A stretch of DNA of 64,000 nt from an uncultured Alphaproteobacteria bacterium (GCA_937892955.1 CALBKH010000036.1:1-64000); one strand, 5' to 3'. Positions 8,491 through 18,239 are shown, counted from the first letter of the stretch. The notes: generated by a model from the letters alone, not told the origin. Program-made: numbers and translations.

Positions 8491-9351
8491 TCACGCCCGC
8501 CGTTTCCTGAGCGGGATCGGGCGCTCGTCGCCGGCGCCCGCCGCCTCGCCGCCATCGAGGCCCTCCGGCGCCCAGATCGAGAAGTACCACATCATCAGAT
8601 CGCGCTGATGGGCGACCTCGAGGCGCTGAAAGGCGCGGTTGCGGTAGGTCTTGACCGTCTCCTCGCTGACGCCGAGCTGGCCGGCGATGCGGGCGAAGGG
8701 CAGGCCGAAGAGGATGCGGGCGCAGACCTCGGTCTCGCGCCGCGACAACAGCTCGGTCGCCAGGATGCCGCGCTCGATGCACTCGACCGAGGCGAGCGCA
8801 TGCTCCGGACGGAAGCGGCGCACCTCTTCGTGCTTGGCGATCGCCGAGATCAGGTCGCCGGAGAGCCCCGCCAGATTGCCGAGTTCGTCGCCGTTGAAGA
8901 CGCCGCGCCGCGACGACCGCAGAACGCTCAGCCAATAGGTCGCCTGCCCCCGCCGCCCGCAGATGCCGACCCGTTCGGCGATGTCGGGATAGAGCATGCT
9001 GCGCAGGTCGCCCGGCATCTTGCGCAGATCGGCGCGGACGACGGCGCTGCGGTCGGGTTCGTCGACGGACCGGACTTCGCGGATGCCGGGATCGCGGCGC
9101 CAGTAGTCGCGGCCGGCGAAGCACGACGCCCGGTCGCGCGCCAACCGACCGTCGGCGACATCGGCGGACCCGAGCCCGCGCAACGTGTCCGGCTCCAGCC
9201 GATAGACGGCGCAGAGATCCGATCCGCTGACCTGTTCGAGCAGCGCCAGGAGATCGCTGTAGAAGTCGTCCCGACCGATGGCGTCGATCACCGATCTCGG
9301 GCGGAGCATCGTCGGGAAACCGTCCCCGGCAGCCGGAAGGGCCGTCGTCAT
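8491..9351 (-). CDS. LuxR family transcriptional regulator
   Basis: 286 residues with a C-terminal LuxR-type helix-turn-helix (about 200-245: LSRRETEVCARI then VSEETVKTYRNRAF). The first 190 residues resemble an uncharacterised sensory domain; I see neither an autoinducer-binding signature nor a receiver aspartate pattern. The ATG has a GGAGGAA site and lies 48 bases after the lyase gene on the same strand, so it is probably the last gene of the E1/CoA-transferase/lyase operon and may regulate it. Ligand unknown. Confidence 0.85.
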   Translation of the reverse strand: MTTALPAAGDGFPTMLRPRSVIDAIGRDDFYSDLLALLEQVSGSDLCAVYRLEPDTLRGLGSADVADGRLARDRASCFAGRDYWRRDPGIREVRSVDEPDRSAVVRADLRKMPGDLRSMLYPDIAERVGICGRRGQATYWLSVLRSSRRGVFNGDELGNLAGLSGDLISAIAKHEEVRRFRPEHALASVECIERGILATELLSRRETEVCARILFGLPFARIAGQLGVSEETVKTYRNRAFQRLEVAHQRDLMMWYFSIWAPEGLDGGEAAGAGDERPIPLRKRRA

Positions 9352-9399
9352 CTTCGCGTTCCTCCGCCTCGCTTCGTTCTCGTCGGCCGCGCGCCTCCG

Positions 9400-10329
9400 T
9401 CAGGATCCGCAGGACGGAGACCGTGACCCGGTCAGGGCGGCGCGCACCCGTCCGCCGGCCGCCGCTCCGGGAATGACGGTGCCATCACATGCGATCGACA
9501 GCAACTCGTCGAGGTCGACGCCGGTCGAAATGCCCATGCGCTCGAACAGGAAGACGACGTCCTCGGTGGCGACGTTGCCGGTGGCGCCGGGAGCGAAGGG
9601 GCAACCACCGAGCCCGGCGAAGGCGGCGTCGAAGACGCGCACCCCCCGCGTCCAGGCGGCGTGGACGTCGGCGAGACCGAGGCCATAGGTGTCGTGGGCG
9701 TGGAAGGCCCAGCGCTCGACCGCGGGGAAGGCGGCGCGGACGCGATCGAAGAGCCCTGCGACATGATCCGGTGTCGCCCGGCCGGTGGTGTCGCACAGGC
9801 AGATCTCGGCCGTCGACCGCACCGCCACCAACGGCCCGAGCAGGTCGAGGACGGCGCTCTCGGCGACCCGTCCGTCGAACGGGCAGTCGAAGGCGGTCGC
9901 CAGATTGAGGCGGATGTCGACGCCCGGCGGACAGACTTCGATCAGCCGGATGTATTCCGCCACCGATTCCAGCGGGTGACGACGGACGTTGCTGCGGTTG
10001 TGCGCCTCCGACACCGAGACGACGAAGGCGAGGAAGTCGACGCCGGCCGTGAGCGCCGTCGCGCCCCAGCGGGCGTTGGGCACCAGGAACTGGGCGCGCA
10101 GACCCGGGATCGACCGGCTGGCGGCGAGCACCTCGGTGGCGTCGCCGAGCTGTGGCACGGCGGACGGGCTGACGAAGGAGCCGGCCTCGATGCGGCCGAG
10201 CCCCGCGGCGGCGAGGCGGCGGACGAAGTCGATCTTGGTCGCGGTCGGGATGAACGGGCCGATGCCCTGGAAGCCGTCGCGCGGCCCGACCTCTACCAGA
10301 GTGACGCGATCTCCGCTCGGCGTGGTCAT
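9400..10329 (-). CDS. Hydroxymethylglutaryl-CoA lyase family protein
   Basis: 309-residue DRE-TIM metallolyase. Visible family motifs are EVGPRDGFQ near the N-terminus, the metal-binding HAHDTYG, and GLGGCPFAPGATGN with the catalytic cysteine. Enzymes of this family cleave 3-hydroxy-3-methylglutaryl-CoA to acetyl-CoA and acetoacetate; close relatives cleave citramalyl-CoA and similar 3-hydroxyacyl-CoAs. The start overlaps the CoA-transferase stop by four bases (ATGA), so the two are translationally coupled and likely act in sequence: activate an acid to its CoA thioester, then cleave it. Substrate choice is inference; citramalate or a branched hydroxydicarboxylate fits. Confidence 0.86.
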   Translation of the reverse strand: MTTPSGDRVTLVEVGPRDGFQGIGPFIPTATKIDFVRRLAAAGLGRIEAGSFVSPSAVPQLGDATEVLAASRSIPGLRAQFLVPNARWGATALTAGVDFLAFVVSVSEAHNRSNVRRHPLESVAEYIRLIEVCPPGVDIRLNLATAFDCPFDGRVAESAVLDLLGPLVAVRSTAEICLCDTTGRATPDHVAGLFDRVRAAFPAVERWAFHAHDTYGLGLADVHAAWTRGVRVFDAAFAGLGGCPFAPGATGNVATEDVVFLFERMGISTGVDLDELLSIACDGTVIPGAAAGGRVRAALTGSRSPSCGS

Positions 10330-11549
10330 GCGATCGTTCCTTCGTTGCGCAGGGCCGAGATCTCGGCGGGAGAGAGGCCGAGGAGCTCGGTGAGGACCTC
10401 GTCGGTATGGGCCCCGATCGCCGGGCCGGTCCAGCGGATGCTCCCGGGCCCCTCCGGCACGTGCGGGACGATGCCGGGGTGGAGGAGCGGCCCGAGCAGC
10501 GGATCGACCACCTCGCGCACCATGCCGCGGCGGCGGAACTGCGGATCGGTGGCGCAATCGGCCGCGGTATAGACCCGCGTCGCAGGGATGTCCTCGGCGG
10601 CGAGGAGACGCGTCACTTCGTCGGCCGGCAGGCTCCGCGTCCATGTCCCGATGATCGCGTCCAGTTCGCCGGCGTTGGCGACGCGCCCCCGATTGCCGCG
10701 GAAACGCTCCTCGGCGAGGAGGTCGGGCCGGCCGATCAGCCGTGCCAGCCGGGCGAACAACGGATCGGAATTGGCGGCGATGAGGATCCACACCCCGTCG
10801 GCCGAGAGGTAGGCGTTCGACGGCGCCGCCGTCGGGATGGCCGAACCGGTCGGCTGACGGATGGTGCCGAGACGTCCGTATTCGGCGAGCATGCCCTCCA
10901 TCAGGCTCAGCACCGACTCGGTCAACGCCACGTCGAGGCTGCGGCCGCGACCGTCGCCGCCCATGCGGTCGCGCTGCCACAGGGCGCAGACGACGCCGAA
11001 AGCGGCGTAAAGGCCGGCGAGACTGTCGCCGATCGACACGCCGACCCGCACCGGCGGCAGATCGGACACCCCCGGCGGATGATCGGTGAGATGTCGCAGT
11101 CCGCCCATCGCCTCGCCGATCACCCCGAAGGCGGCGCGATCGCGATAGGGACCATCGAGACCGAAACCGGAGACGTGGGCGATGATCAGATCCGAGCGGG
11201 CGGCCCGCAGGTCGTCGTCCCCCAGACCGAGACGCGCCAGACCCCCGGGGCGGAAGTTCTCCACCACCACGTCGCATTGCGCCGCGAGCGAGCGGACGAT
11301 CGCCGGCGCCCGCTCCGCCTTGAGATCCAGCGCCACCGACCGTTTGTTGCGGGCGTGGATCGACCACCACAGCGAATGGCCATCGACCTGGGCTCCCCAT
11401 TGCCGTACCGGATCGCCGCCGGGTGGCTCGATCTTGATGACGTCGGCGCCGAGGTCGCCGAGCAGCCGGGCGCAGAACGGCGCGGCGACGAAGTGCCCGA
11501 TCTCCAGCACCCTGAGTCCGCTCAGGGGGCCACCTGCGGTGGTCTGCAT
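10326..11549 (-). CDS. Class III CoA-transferase (CaiB/BaiF family)
   Basis: 407 residues, normal for the family. The opening GLRVLEIGHFVAAPFC and the GADVIKIEPP motif are typical, and GDSLAG carries Asp175, the expected nucleophile that forms the aspartyl-CoA intermediate. It moves CoA between organic acids. It is coupled by an ATGA overlap to the HMG-CoA-lyase family gene and follows the AceE-like E1 gene by 80 bases. A CoA-transferase plus lyase pair is the arrangement known for citramalate/itaconate breakdown to acetyl-CoA and pyruvate, which is one plausible role. Confidence 0.86.
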   Translation of the reverse strand: MQTTAGGPLSGLRVLEIGHFVAAPFCARLLGDLGADVIKIEPPGGDPVRQWGAQVDGHSLWWSIHARNKRSVALDLKAERAPAIVRSLAAQCDVVVENFRPGGLARLGLGDDDLRAARSDLIIAHVSGFGLDGPYRDRAAFGVIGEAMGGLRHLTDHPPGVSDLPPVRVGVSIGDSLAGLYAAFGVVCALWQRDRMGGDGRGRSLDVALTESVLSLMEGMLAEYGRLGTIRQPTGSAIPTAAPSNAYLSADGVWILIAANSDPLFARLARLIGRPDLLAEERFRGNRGRVANAGELDAIIGTWTRSLPADEVTRLLAAEDIPATRVYTAADCATDPQFRRRGMVREVVDPLLGPLLHPGIVPHVPEGPGSIRWTGPAIGAHTDEVLTELLGLSPAEISALRNEGTIA

Positions 11550-11629
11550 GGCGCGCTCTCTCCGATCGGCCGGCGTGGGGGACGAATGGGCCGGTCGCGG
11601 CGCGGCCTCCCGGTGGGGACCGGCGCGGC

Positions 11630-14059
11630 TCACGGCGCGAAGCCGTACCGGTGGCGGACGGGACGGCCGGGCGAGATCGCCTCGGCGGCCCGCAGGATCC
11701 CTTCCGCGTCGATGCCGTAGTGGCGATGCAGGTCGGCGAGCGTGCCGGTCTGGCCGAAGCGCTCCACCCCGAGCGCCCGCGTGCGATGGCCACCGACCGC
11801 GCCGAGCCAACCGAGCGTCGCCGGATGGCCGTCGACGACGGTGACGAGGGCGCAATGGTCGGGCACGCCGGCGAGCAGCCGCTCGACGTACGACACCGCT
11901 CGACCGTGGCCGGCCTCGCGGGCGCCCTGCGCCGCCGTCCAGCCGGCGTGCAACCGATCGGCGGAGGTGACGGCGAGCAGGCCGACGTCGCGCCGGCTCT
12001 CGCCGAGGAGCCCGACGGCATGGATCGCCTCGGGTGCCATGGCGCCGGTGTAGACCACCACGACCTCGGCATTGGGGCCGGGCCGCCGCATCCAATAGGC
12101 GCCGGCGACGATGTCGTCGCGCAAGTCGGCGGTCATCGGCCGCGCGGGCTGTTCGATCGTCCGCGACGACAGACGGAGATAGACCGAGCCGCCGCGCTCG
12201 ACCGGCGGCCAGACGGTGTCGTCCGCCGCCTTGCCGTCGCGCTGCATGTGCTCGAAAGCCCAGCGCATCACCACCGCGAGTTCGTCGGCGAAGGCCGGCT
12301 CGAAATAGGCGAGCCCGTCCTGCGCCATGCCGACCAGCGGCGTACCGATCGACTGATGCGCCCCGCCTTCCGGCGCCAGCGTCACCCCCGACGGCGTCGC
12401 CACCAGGAGGAAGCGGGCGTCCTGATAGCAGGCGTAGTTGAGGGCGTCGGCGCCGCGATAGATGAAGGGATCGTAGAGGGTGCCGATCGGCAGCAGCCGT
12501 TCGCCGAACAGCGCATGCGACAGGCCCATCGCCGACAGCATGGTGAAGAGGTTCGACTCGGCGATGCCGAGTTCGAAGTGCTGGCCTCGCGGCGAGAATT
12601 CCCAAGTGTAGGTCGACGGAATGCGCTCGCGCTTGAAAAGGTCGGCGACCGCCTCCTCGGCGAAGAGGCCGCGGCGGTTGACCCAGGCGCCGAGGTTGGT
12701 CGAGACGGTGACGTCCGGCGAGGTGGTGACGATGCGCTGCGCCAGCGGCGTCTCGCCACGGCCGAGTTCGTTGAGGATCAGGCCGAAGCCGGCCTGGGTC
12801 GACAACGTCTTCTGGCTCGGCGCCGGCAGGGTCTCGGGAACCGGAACGGCTGCCGCCTTCGCCACCTTGCGGCGACCGGCGAAGGGAACGCGGGCGAGAA
12901 ACGCCGCGAGTTCGTCCTCGCTCGGCGCCAGACCCTCGAAGCGGTCCCACTCGTGACCCGGACGGATGCGATGAGCGGCGCGCAGCGTCTCCATCTGCTC
13001 CGGCATCAAGAGGCCCGAGTGGTTGTCCTTGTGGCCGGCGAGGGGAAGACCGAAGCCCTTGATCGTGTAGGCGATGAAGCACACCGGGCGATCATGGGTC
13101 GCGGCGGCGGCGAAGGCGTCGCGCAGCGACGGCAGATCGTGGCCGCCGAGATTGCACATCAGCCGGGCGAGTTCGGCGTCGTCGCGGGCGTCGACGAGCC
13201 GGCGGGTGTCGGGAAGATGGCCGAGATCCTCCTCGAGCCGCCGCCGCCAGGCCGCGCCGCCCTGGAAGGTGAGCGCCGAATAGAGCTGGTTGGGGCAGGC
13301 GTCGATCCACTCGCGCAAGGCGTCGCCGCCCGGTTCGGCGAAGGCCGCCTTCATCAGCTCGCCGTGCTTGAGGATGACGACATCCCAGCCGAAGGTGCGG
13401 AAGATGCCCTCGAGCCGCTCCCACAGGCCCTCGCGGATCACCGCATCGAGGCTCTGGCGGTTGTAGTCGACCACCCACCAAGTGTTGCGCAACCCGTTCT
13501 TCCAGCCCTCGACCAGGGCCTCGAAGATGTTGCCCTCGTCCATCTCGGCATCGCCGACGAGGGCGATCATCCGCCCCTCCGGCCGCTTCTTCGCCCAGTC
13601 CTTGGCGCCGAGATAGTCCTGCACCAGCGAGGCGAACAGCGTCTGCGCCACGCCGAGGCCGACCGAGCCGGTGGAGAAGTCGACGTCGTCGACGTCCTTG
13701 GTGCGCGACGGATAGGACTGCGCCCCGCCGAAGCCGCGGAAGCGCTCGAGCTTGTCTCGCGTCTGGCGGCCGAAGAGATACTGGATGGCGTGGAACACCG
13801 GCCCGGCGTGCGGCTTGACCGCCACCCGGTCCTCGGGCCGCAGCGCCGAGAAATAGAGCGCCGTCATGATCGTGGCGATCGAGGCGCAGGACGCCTGATG
13901 GCCGCCGACCTTGAGCCCGTCGGTGTTGGGGCGCAGATGGTTGGCGTTGTGGATCGTCCACGACGCCAGCCACAGCACCTTGCGTTCGAGCGCGGCGAGG
14001 AAGCGGAGGTCGTCCGCCTCGACCGCTGCGGAAGTGTCGCTCGCCGTCCGTCGTGCCAT
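11630..14059 (-). CDS. AceE-like homodimeric 2-oxoacid dehydrogenase E1 / transketolase family (MdeB-like)
   Basis: 809-residue thiamine-diphosphate enzyme resembling the homodimeric pyruvate dehydrogenase E1 and transketolases. The ThDP motif begins GDAEMDEGN; the opening WLASWTIHNANHLRPN is typical of E1. No E2 or E3 gene is nearby. The start was placed at MARRTASD because upstream codons run into the divergent regulator's promoter. A lone AceE-like gene divergent from an Lrp/AsnC gene recalls Pseudomonas putida mdeB-mdeR, where MdeB is a 2-oxobutyrate dehydrogenase E1, but no methionine gamma-lyase gene (mdeA) is present. Probable role: oxidative decarboxylation of a short-chain 2-oxoacid, using a housekeeping E2/E3. 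Confidence 0.82.
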   Translation of the reverse strand: MARRTASDTSAAVEADDLRFLAALERKVLWLASWTIHNANHLRPNTDGLKVGGHQASCASIATIMTALYFSALRPEDRVAVKPHAGPVFHAIQYLFGRQTRDKLERFRGFGGAQSYPSRTKDVDDVDFSTGSVGLGVAQTLFASLVQDYLGAKDWAKKRPEGRMIALVGDAEMDEGNIFEALVEGWKNGLRNTWWVVDYNRQSLDAVIREGLWERLEGIFRTFGWDVVILKHGELMKAAFAEPGGDALREWIDACPNQLYSALTFQGGAAWRRRLEEDLGHLPDTRRLVDARDDAELARLMCNLGGHDLPSLRDAFAAAATHDRPVCFIAYTIKGFGLPLAGHKDNHSGLLMPEQMETLRAAHRIRPGHEWDRFEGLAPSEDELAAFLARVPFAGRRKVAKAAAVPVPETLPAPSQKTLSTQAGFGLILNELGRGETPLAQRIVTTSPDVTVSTNLGAWVNRRGLFAEEAVADLFKRERIPSTYTWEFSPRGQHFELGIAESNLFTMLSAMGLSHALFGERLLPIGTLYDPFIYRGADALNYACYQDARFLLVATPSGVTLAPEGGAHQSIGTPLVGMAQDGLAYFEPAFADELAVVMRWAFEHMQRDGKAADDTVWPPVERGGSVYLRLSSRTIEQPARPMTADLRDDIVAGAYWMRRPGPNAEVVVVYTGAMAPEAIHAVGLLGESRRDVGLLAVTSADRLHAGWTAAQGAREAGHGRAVSYVERLLAGVPDHCALVTVVDGHPATLGWLGAVGGHRTRALGVERFGQTGTLADLHRHYGIDAEGILRAAEAISPGRPVRHRYGFAP

Positions 14060-14198
14060 CGTCCCCACCCTGCCCGCCGTTCTCGGAACCTCTGCGACAG
14101 AGGCTAACTGGAAGCCGTCGGCAGGTGCTTGCAAAGTCAGTCCACTGATGGTCCAATTTCGGCAGACTATGCCAATTATCGTCTGGAGAGGACAGAAG

Positions 14199-14669
14199 AT
14201 GCCGAAGTTGCGCCTGGATCGGATCGACCGGAACATTCTGGCGCAGCTCCAGCAGGATGGTCGAATGACCAATCACGACCTCGCCGACAAGGTCGGGCTG
14301 TCGCCCTCGCCCTGTCTCAGGCGGGTGCGGGCGTTGGAGGAGGCCGGCGTCATCCGCAACTACGTGGCGCTGGTCGACCCGGTCGCCGTCGACCTCTCGG
14401 TCAGCGTCTTCGTCAACGTCACGCTCGAGCGTCAGGTCGAGGACCGCCTCGACGTGTTCGAAGCGACCGTGCGGCAATGGCCGGAGGTGCTCGAGTGCTA
14501 TCTCATGACCGGGGAGTCGGATTACCTGTTGCGCGTCGTCGTGCCCGATCTGGCGTCCTACGAGCGCTTCCTCAAGCAGTATCTGACCCGCGTCCCCGGC
14601 GTCGCCAGCATCAAGTCGAGTTTCGCCCTGAAGCAGGTGCGCTACCAGACGGCGCTGCCGCTCGGCTGA
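14199..14669 (+). CDS. Lrp/AsnC family transcriptional regulator (MdeR-like)
   Basis: 156 residues: N-terminal helix-turn-helix (LDRIDRNILAQLQQDGRMT onward, residues 5-60) and C-terminal RAM/ligand-binding domain (about 70-150). The ATG follows a GGAGAGG ribosome site. Divergent from the AceE-like gene across a 139-base A+T-richer gap, the standard arrangement for an Lrp activator controlling its neighbour, as with mdeR and bkdR. It converges on the universal stress protein gene. Confidence 0.9.
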   Translation: MPKLRLDRIDRNILAQLQQDGRMTNHDLADKVGLSPSPCLRRVRALEEAGVIRNYVALVDPVAVDLSVSVFVNVTLERQVEDRLDVFEATVRQWPEVLECYLMTGESDYLLRVVVPDLASYERFLKQYLTRVPGVASIKSSFALKQVRYQTALPLG

Positions 14670-14708
14670 AGCACGGCGAGCGAGGCGCGGCCGGGTCGGC
14701 CGCGCCGG

Positions 14709-15488
14709 TCAGCCGGCCATCAGCACCGGCAGCGTCATGTGATCGAGGACGTAGCGCGTGCCGGCGCCGCGGAAGAAGTGGAGATGCTGCGGACCGGGAT
14801 GGGCGCCCATCACCAGGAGGTCGGCGCCTTGGTCGAAGGCCCGCGACAGCAACAGGTCCATCACCCCGATGTCCTCGCGCGGCAACACCTCGCAGCTCGC
14901 CGCGACGCCGTGGGCGGCGAGATGGTCGAGCAGATCCGCCGACGCGATCGCCGGCTCGGAACCGGCGCTCGGAACCGGATCGCCGACGGTGACGACTTCG
15001 ACCGCGCCGGCGCCGACGATCATCGGCATCGCCGCGTGCAGCGCCCGCGCCGCTTCGCGGCTGCCGTCCCAGGCGATCACCACCGACGAGCCGACCATCG
15101 GATAGGCGCCGACCGACGGCAACACCAGCGTCGGCCGGCCGGAGCGTTGGATCACCTGGGCGATCAGGTCCTCTCGGGCGCTCTTGCCGGCATGATGCTG
15201 CCCGAGCACGATCAGGTCGGCGAGGCGGCCGTGGACGGCGATGTCGATGGCGTAGCGACCGCTCTCCGGCCGATCGTGCCGCCGCCAGCTCATCGTCGCC
15301 GAGCTCCCCGCCGTCGCTTCGGCGAACTGCGCCGCCGAGGCCTCGGCGTCGTCGCGGTCGTGGTGCGGCGAGGCGACGTAGAGCCCGGTCAGCCGGCCTG
15401 CGAAGCGTTCGGCGATGCCGCGCGCCGCGGCGATGCGCAGCGGGTCGCGGTCGCCGCCGTCGAGATGGACTAGGATGTCCTTGTACAT
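14709..15488 (-). CDS. Universal stress protein (UspA family), tandem domain
   Basis: 259 residues, close to two Usp domains in tandem. The start MYKDILVHLDGG is typical and the second domain ends with GAHPGPQHLHFF, a degenerate form of the ATP-binding loop (usual form GSRGxxxxxxxxxGS), so nucleotide binding is doubtful. It lies 100 bases after the livGFHM operon on the same strand. Role beyond general stress response cannot be given. Confidence 0.85.
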   Translation of the reverse strand: MYKDILVHLDGGDRDPLRIAAARGIAERFAGRLTGLYVASPHHDRDDAEASAAQFAEATAGSSATMSWRRHDRPESGRYAIDIAVHGRLADLIVLGQHHAGKSAREDLIAQVIQRSGRPTLVLPSVGAYPMVGSSVVIAWDGSREAARALHAAMPMIVGAGAVEVVTVGDPVPSAGSEPAIASADLLDHLAAHGVAASCEVLPREDIGVMDLLLSRAFDQGADLLVMGAHPGPQHLHFFRGAGTRYVLDHMTLPVLMAG

Positions 15489-15588
15489 GAGGTCGCCTCC
15501 TCGGCGGCGCGGATCGGCATCGTGGCCGACGGTCTGGGGACGACGCGGACGGTGACGGGATTCGTCGCGCCGCGGCGCGACGGCGGGA

Positions 15589-16563
15589 TCAGACGATGAT
15601 CCCGCGCCGCTTCATGAAGGGAGACGCCATGCCGACCAGCCCCTCGCGGAACGCCAGCACGCAGACAACGAAGATTCCGCCCTGGATGATCGTCACCCAC
15701 GATCCGGCCCCGGCGAAATAGTTCTGGATCGTCACCACGACGAAGGCGCCGACGGTCGGCCCGAACAGCGTGCCGACGCCGCCGAGCAGCGTCATCAGCA
15801 CCACTTCGCCGGAGGTGTGCCAGTCGACGTCGGTGAGCGAGGCGAGCTGGAAGACGATGCTCTTCAGCGATCCGGCGAGACCGGCGACCGCCGCCGACAG
15901 CACGAAGGCGATCAGCTTGTAGCGTTCGACGCGATAGCCGAGCGAGACGGCGCGCGGTTCGTTGTCGCGGATCGCCCGCAGCACCTGCCCGAAGGGCGAA
16001 TGCACGATGCGATGCAGCAGGAACAGGCCGAGGCCGAAGACCGCCAGCACGAACCAGTACATCGGCATCATCTTCGAGAGATCGATCAGCCCGAAGAGAT
16101 GGCCGCGTGGCACCGCTTGGATGCCGTCCTCGCCGCGGGTGAAGGGAACCTGCACGGCGAGGAAGAAGAAGAACTGCGCCAACGCCAGAGTGATCATGGC
16201 GAAGTAGATGCCCTGCCGGCGGATCGCCAGCCAGCCGGTCACCAGCCCCATCCCCGCGGCCACCGCGGTGCCGGCGAGGATGGCGAGTTCCGGCGTCGCG
16301 CCCCAGACCTTGAGGGCATGCGCGGTGACGTAGGACGACCAGCCGAAGAACATGGCGTGGCCGAAGGACAGCAGGCCGGCGAAGCCGAGCAGCAGATTGA
16401 ACGACGAGGCGAAGAGCGCGAAGCACAAGCCCTTCATCAGGAACACCGGGTAGACCGCGAAGGGCGCCGCCGCCGCAAGCATCGCCACCACCAGGGCGAA
16501 CCATCGCTGGCGTCGGACGCAGACTTCGGGCGACGGAGTGAGAGCGGTCGAAGAGGACGTCAT
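15589..16563 (-). CDS. livM: Branched-chain amino acid-type ABC transporter permease LivM
   Basis: 324-residue inner-membrane permease with 8-9 hydrophobic segments and the LivM signature region NLLLGFAGLLSFGHAMFFG near residue 58. The LivM-type cytoplasmic loop (AIRDNEPRAVSLGY) is present. It begins 5 bases after livH and is the last permease gene of livGFHM. Together with the LivH, LivG and LivF proteins it forms an importer; no binding-protein gene is in this operon. Confidence 0.92.
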   Translation of the reverse strand: MTSSSTALTPSPEVCVRRQRWFALVVAMLAAAAPFAVYPVFLMKGLCFALFASSFNLLLGFAGLLSFGHAMFFGWSSYVTAHALKVWGATPELAILAGTAVAAGMGLVTGWLAIRRQGIYFAMITLALAQFFFFLAVQVPFTRGEDGIQAVPRGHLFGLIDLSKMMPMYWFVLAVFGLGLFLLHRIVHSPFGQVLRAIRDNEPRAVSLGYRVERYKLIAFVLSAAVAGLAGSLKSIVFQLASLTDVDWHTSGEVVLMTLLGGVGTLFGPTVGAFVVVTIQNYFAGAGSWVTIIQGGIFVVCVLAFREGLVGMASPFMKRRGIIV

Positions 16564-16568
16564 CGGGT

Positions 16569-17456
16569 TCACGCTCCCTTGCCGAACAGGCCGGCCGGAC
16601 GGATCAACAGAACGACGATCATGGCGACGAAGACGACGGTGGAGGCGGCTTCCGGATAGACCACCTTGGTCAGGCCCTCGACGAGCCCGAGCAGATAGCC
16701 GGTGACGATCGACCCGAGGATCGAGCCCATGCCGCCGATCACCACCACCGCGAAGACGACGATGATCAGGTTCGATCCCATCATCGGATTGACCGAGAAC
16801 ACCGGCGCCGCCATCACCCCGGCGATCGCCGCGAGCGCGACGCCGAAGCCGTAGGTCAGGGTGATCATCCGCGGCACGTCGACGCCGAAGGCGCGCACCA
16901 GGATCGGGTTCTCGGTGCCGGCGCGCAGATACATGCCGAGCCGGGTCTTCTCGATGACGAACCAGGTGCCGAGACACAGCACCATCGAGGCGACGACCAC
17001 CCAACCGCGGTAGATCGGCAGATACATGAAGCCGAGGTTCCAGCCGCCGGCGAGTTCCTTCGGCACCGCATAGGGCATGCCCGAGATGCCGTAGAGCTGG
17101 CGAAACACCCCTTCGATGATCAGGGTCAGTCCGAAGGTGAGCAGCATGCCGTAGAGGTGGTCGAGCTTGTAGAGCCGCCTGAGCAGCGTCCGTTCGATCG
17201 CCATGCCGAAGAGCGCCACCACCACCGGCGCGGTGACCAGCGACACCCAATAACCGAGGCCGAGGTAGTTGAACCCGAGCCAGGCGACGAAGGCGCCCAT
17301 CATGTACTGGGCGCCGTGGGTGAAATTGATGATGTTGAGCAGACCGAAGATCAGCGCCAGGCCGAGGCTGAGCATGGCGTAGAAGGCGCCGTTGATCAGC
17401 CCGAGCAGCAACTGGCCGAAGAGCACGCCGGTCGGGATGTCGAAGATCGAGGTCAT
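16569..17456 (-). CDS. livH: Branched-chain amino acid-type ABC transporter permease LivH
   Basis: 295-residue permease with the LivH opening LLLGLINGAFYAMLSLGLAL and the segment NIINFTHGAQYMMGAF. The start was placed at MTSIFDIP because a GGGAGGG ribosome site precedes it; an in-frame upstream start would add 18 residues of non-membrane sequence. It forms the translocation pore with LivM. Confidence 0.92.
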   Translation of the reverse strand: MTSIFDIPTGVLFGQLLLGLINGAFYAMLSLGLALIFGLLNIINFTHGAQYMMGAFVAWLGFNYLGLGYWVSLVTAPVVVALFGMAIERTLLRRLYKLDHLYGMLLTFGLTLIIEGVFRQLYGISGMPYAVPKELAGGWNLGFMYLPIYRGWVVVASMVLCLGTWFVIEKTRLGMYLRAGTENPILVRAFGVDVPRMITLTYGFGVALAAIAGVMAAPVFSVNPMMGSNLIIVVFAVVVIGGMGSILGSIVTGYLLGLVEGLTKVVYPEAASTVVFVAMIVVLLIRPAGLFGKGA

Positions 17457-17525
17457 GCCCGCACCTCCCTCCCCGTCGCCCGTCGCCGGCCGCCGCAGGT
17501 CGCTCCCCATCCGAAGTGGTCGCCA

Positions 17526-18239
17526 TCACACACCGAGAAGCTCCTTCAGCTTGTCGATCTTTCCGGCGACCTCGCCGCTCGGGATCATGTCGACGATCCG
17601 CCCGTGTTCGACCACGTAGTGGCGGTCGGCGACCGCGGCGGCGAAATGGAAGTTCTGCTCCACCAGCAGAATGGTGAAGCCGCGATCCCTGAGGCGGCGG
17701 ATGATCTCGCCGATGTGCTGGACGATCACCGGCGCGAGACCCTCGGTCGGCTCGTCGAGCAGCAGCAGCTCCGCCCCGGTCCGCAGGATGCGGCCGATCG
17801 CCAGCATCTGCTGTTCGCCGCCCGAGAGCTTGGTGCCCTGGCTGTGTTCGCGTTCCTTGAGATGCGGAAAAAGCGCGAAGACCTCGTCGAGCGTGAGCCC
17901 GCCCGGCTTCACCACCGGCGGCATCTCCAAATTCTCGCGCACGTCGAGCGATGCGAAGATGCCGCGCTCCTCCGGGCAGTAGCCGATGCCGAGCCGGGCG
18001 ATGCGGTCGGAGGGACGGTCGATGGTCTCCGTGCCGGCGAAGCGGATCGAACCGCGGCGTTTCTCGACGATGCCCATGATCGATCGCATCGTGGTGGTCT
18101 TGCCGACGCCGTTGCGGCCGAGGAGCGTCACCACCTCGCCGCGGCGCACCTCGAAGTTCATGCCGTGGAGAACGTGCGACTCGCCGTACCAGGCGTGGAG
18201 ATCGCGGACGTCGAGCAGCACCGGCGCCGTTTCAGCCAT
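17526..18239 (-). CDS. livF: ABC transporter ATP-binding protein LivF
   Basis: 237-residue ATPase. Walker A GRNGVGKTT, signature LSGGEQQM and Walker B LLLLDEPTEGL are intact; the LivF-type ending KIDKLKELLGV is present. Its start overlaps the livG stop by 8 bases, so the two ATPases are translationally coupled and made in equal amounts. Confidence 0.93.
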   Translation of the reverse strand: MAETAPVLLDVRDLHAWYGESHVLHGMNFEVRRGEVVTLLGRNGVGKTTTMRSIMGIVEKRRGSIRFAGTETIDRPSDRIARLGIGYCPEERGIFASLDVRENLEMPPVVKPGGLTLDEVFALFPHLKEREHSQGTKLSGGEQQMLAIGRILRTGAELLLLDEPTEGLAPVIVQHIGEIIRRLRDRGFTILLVEQNFHFAAAVADRHYVVEHGRIVDMIPSGEVAGKIDKLKELLGV

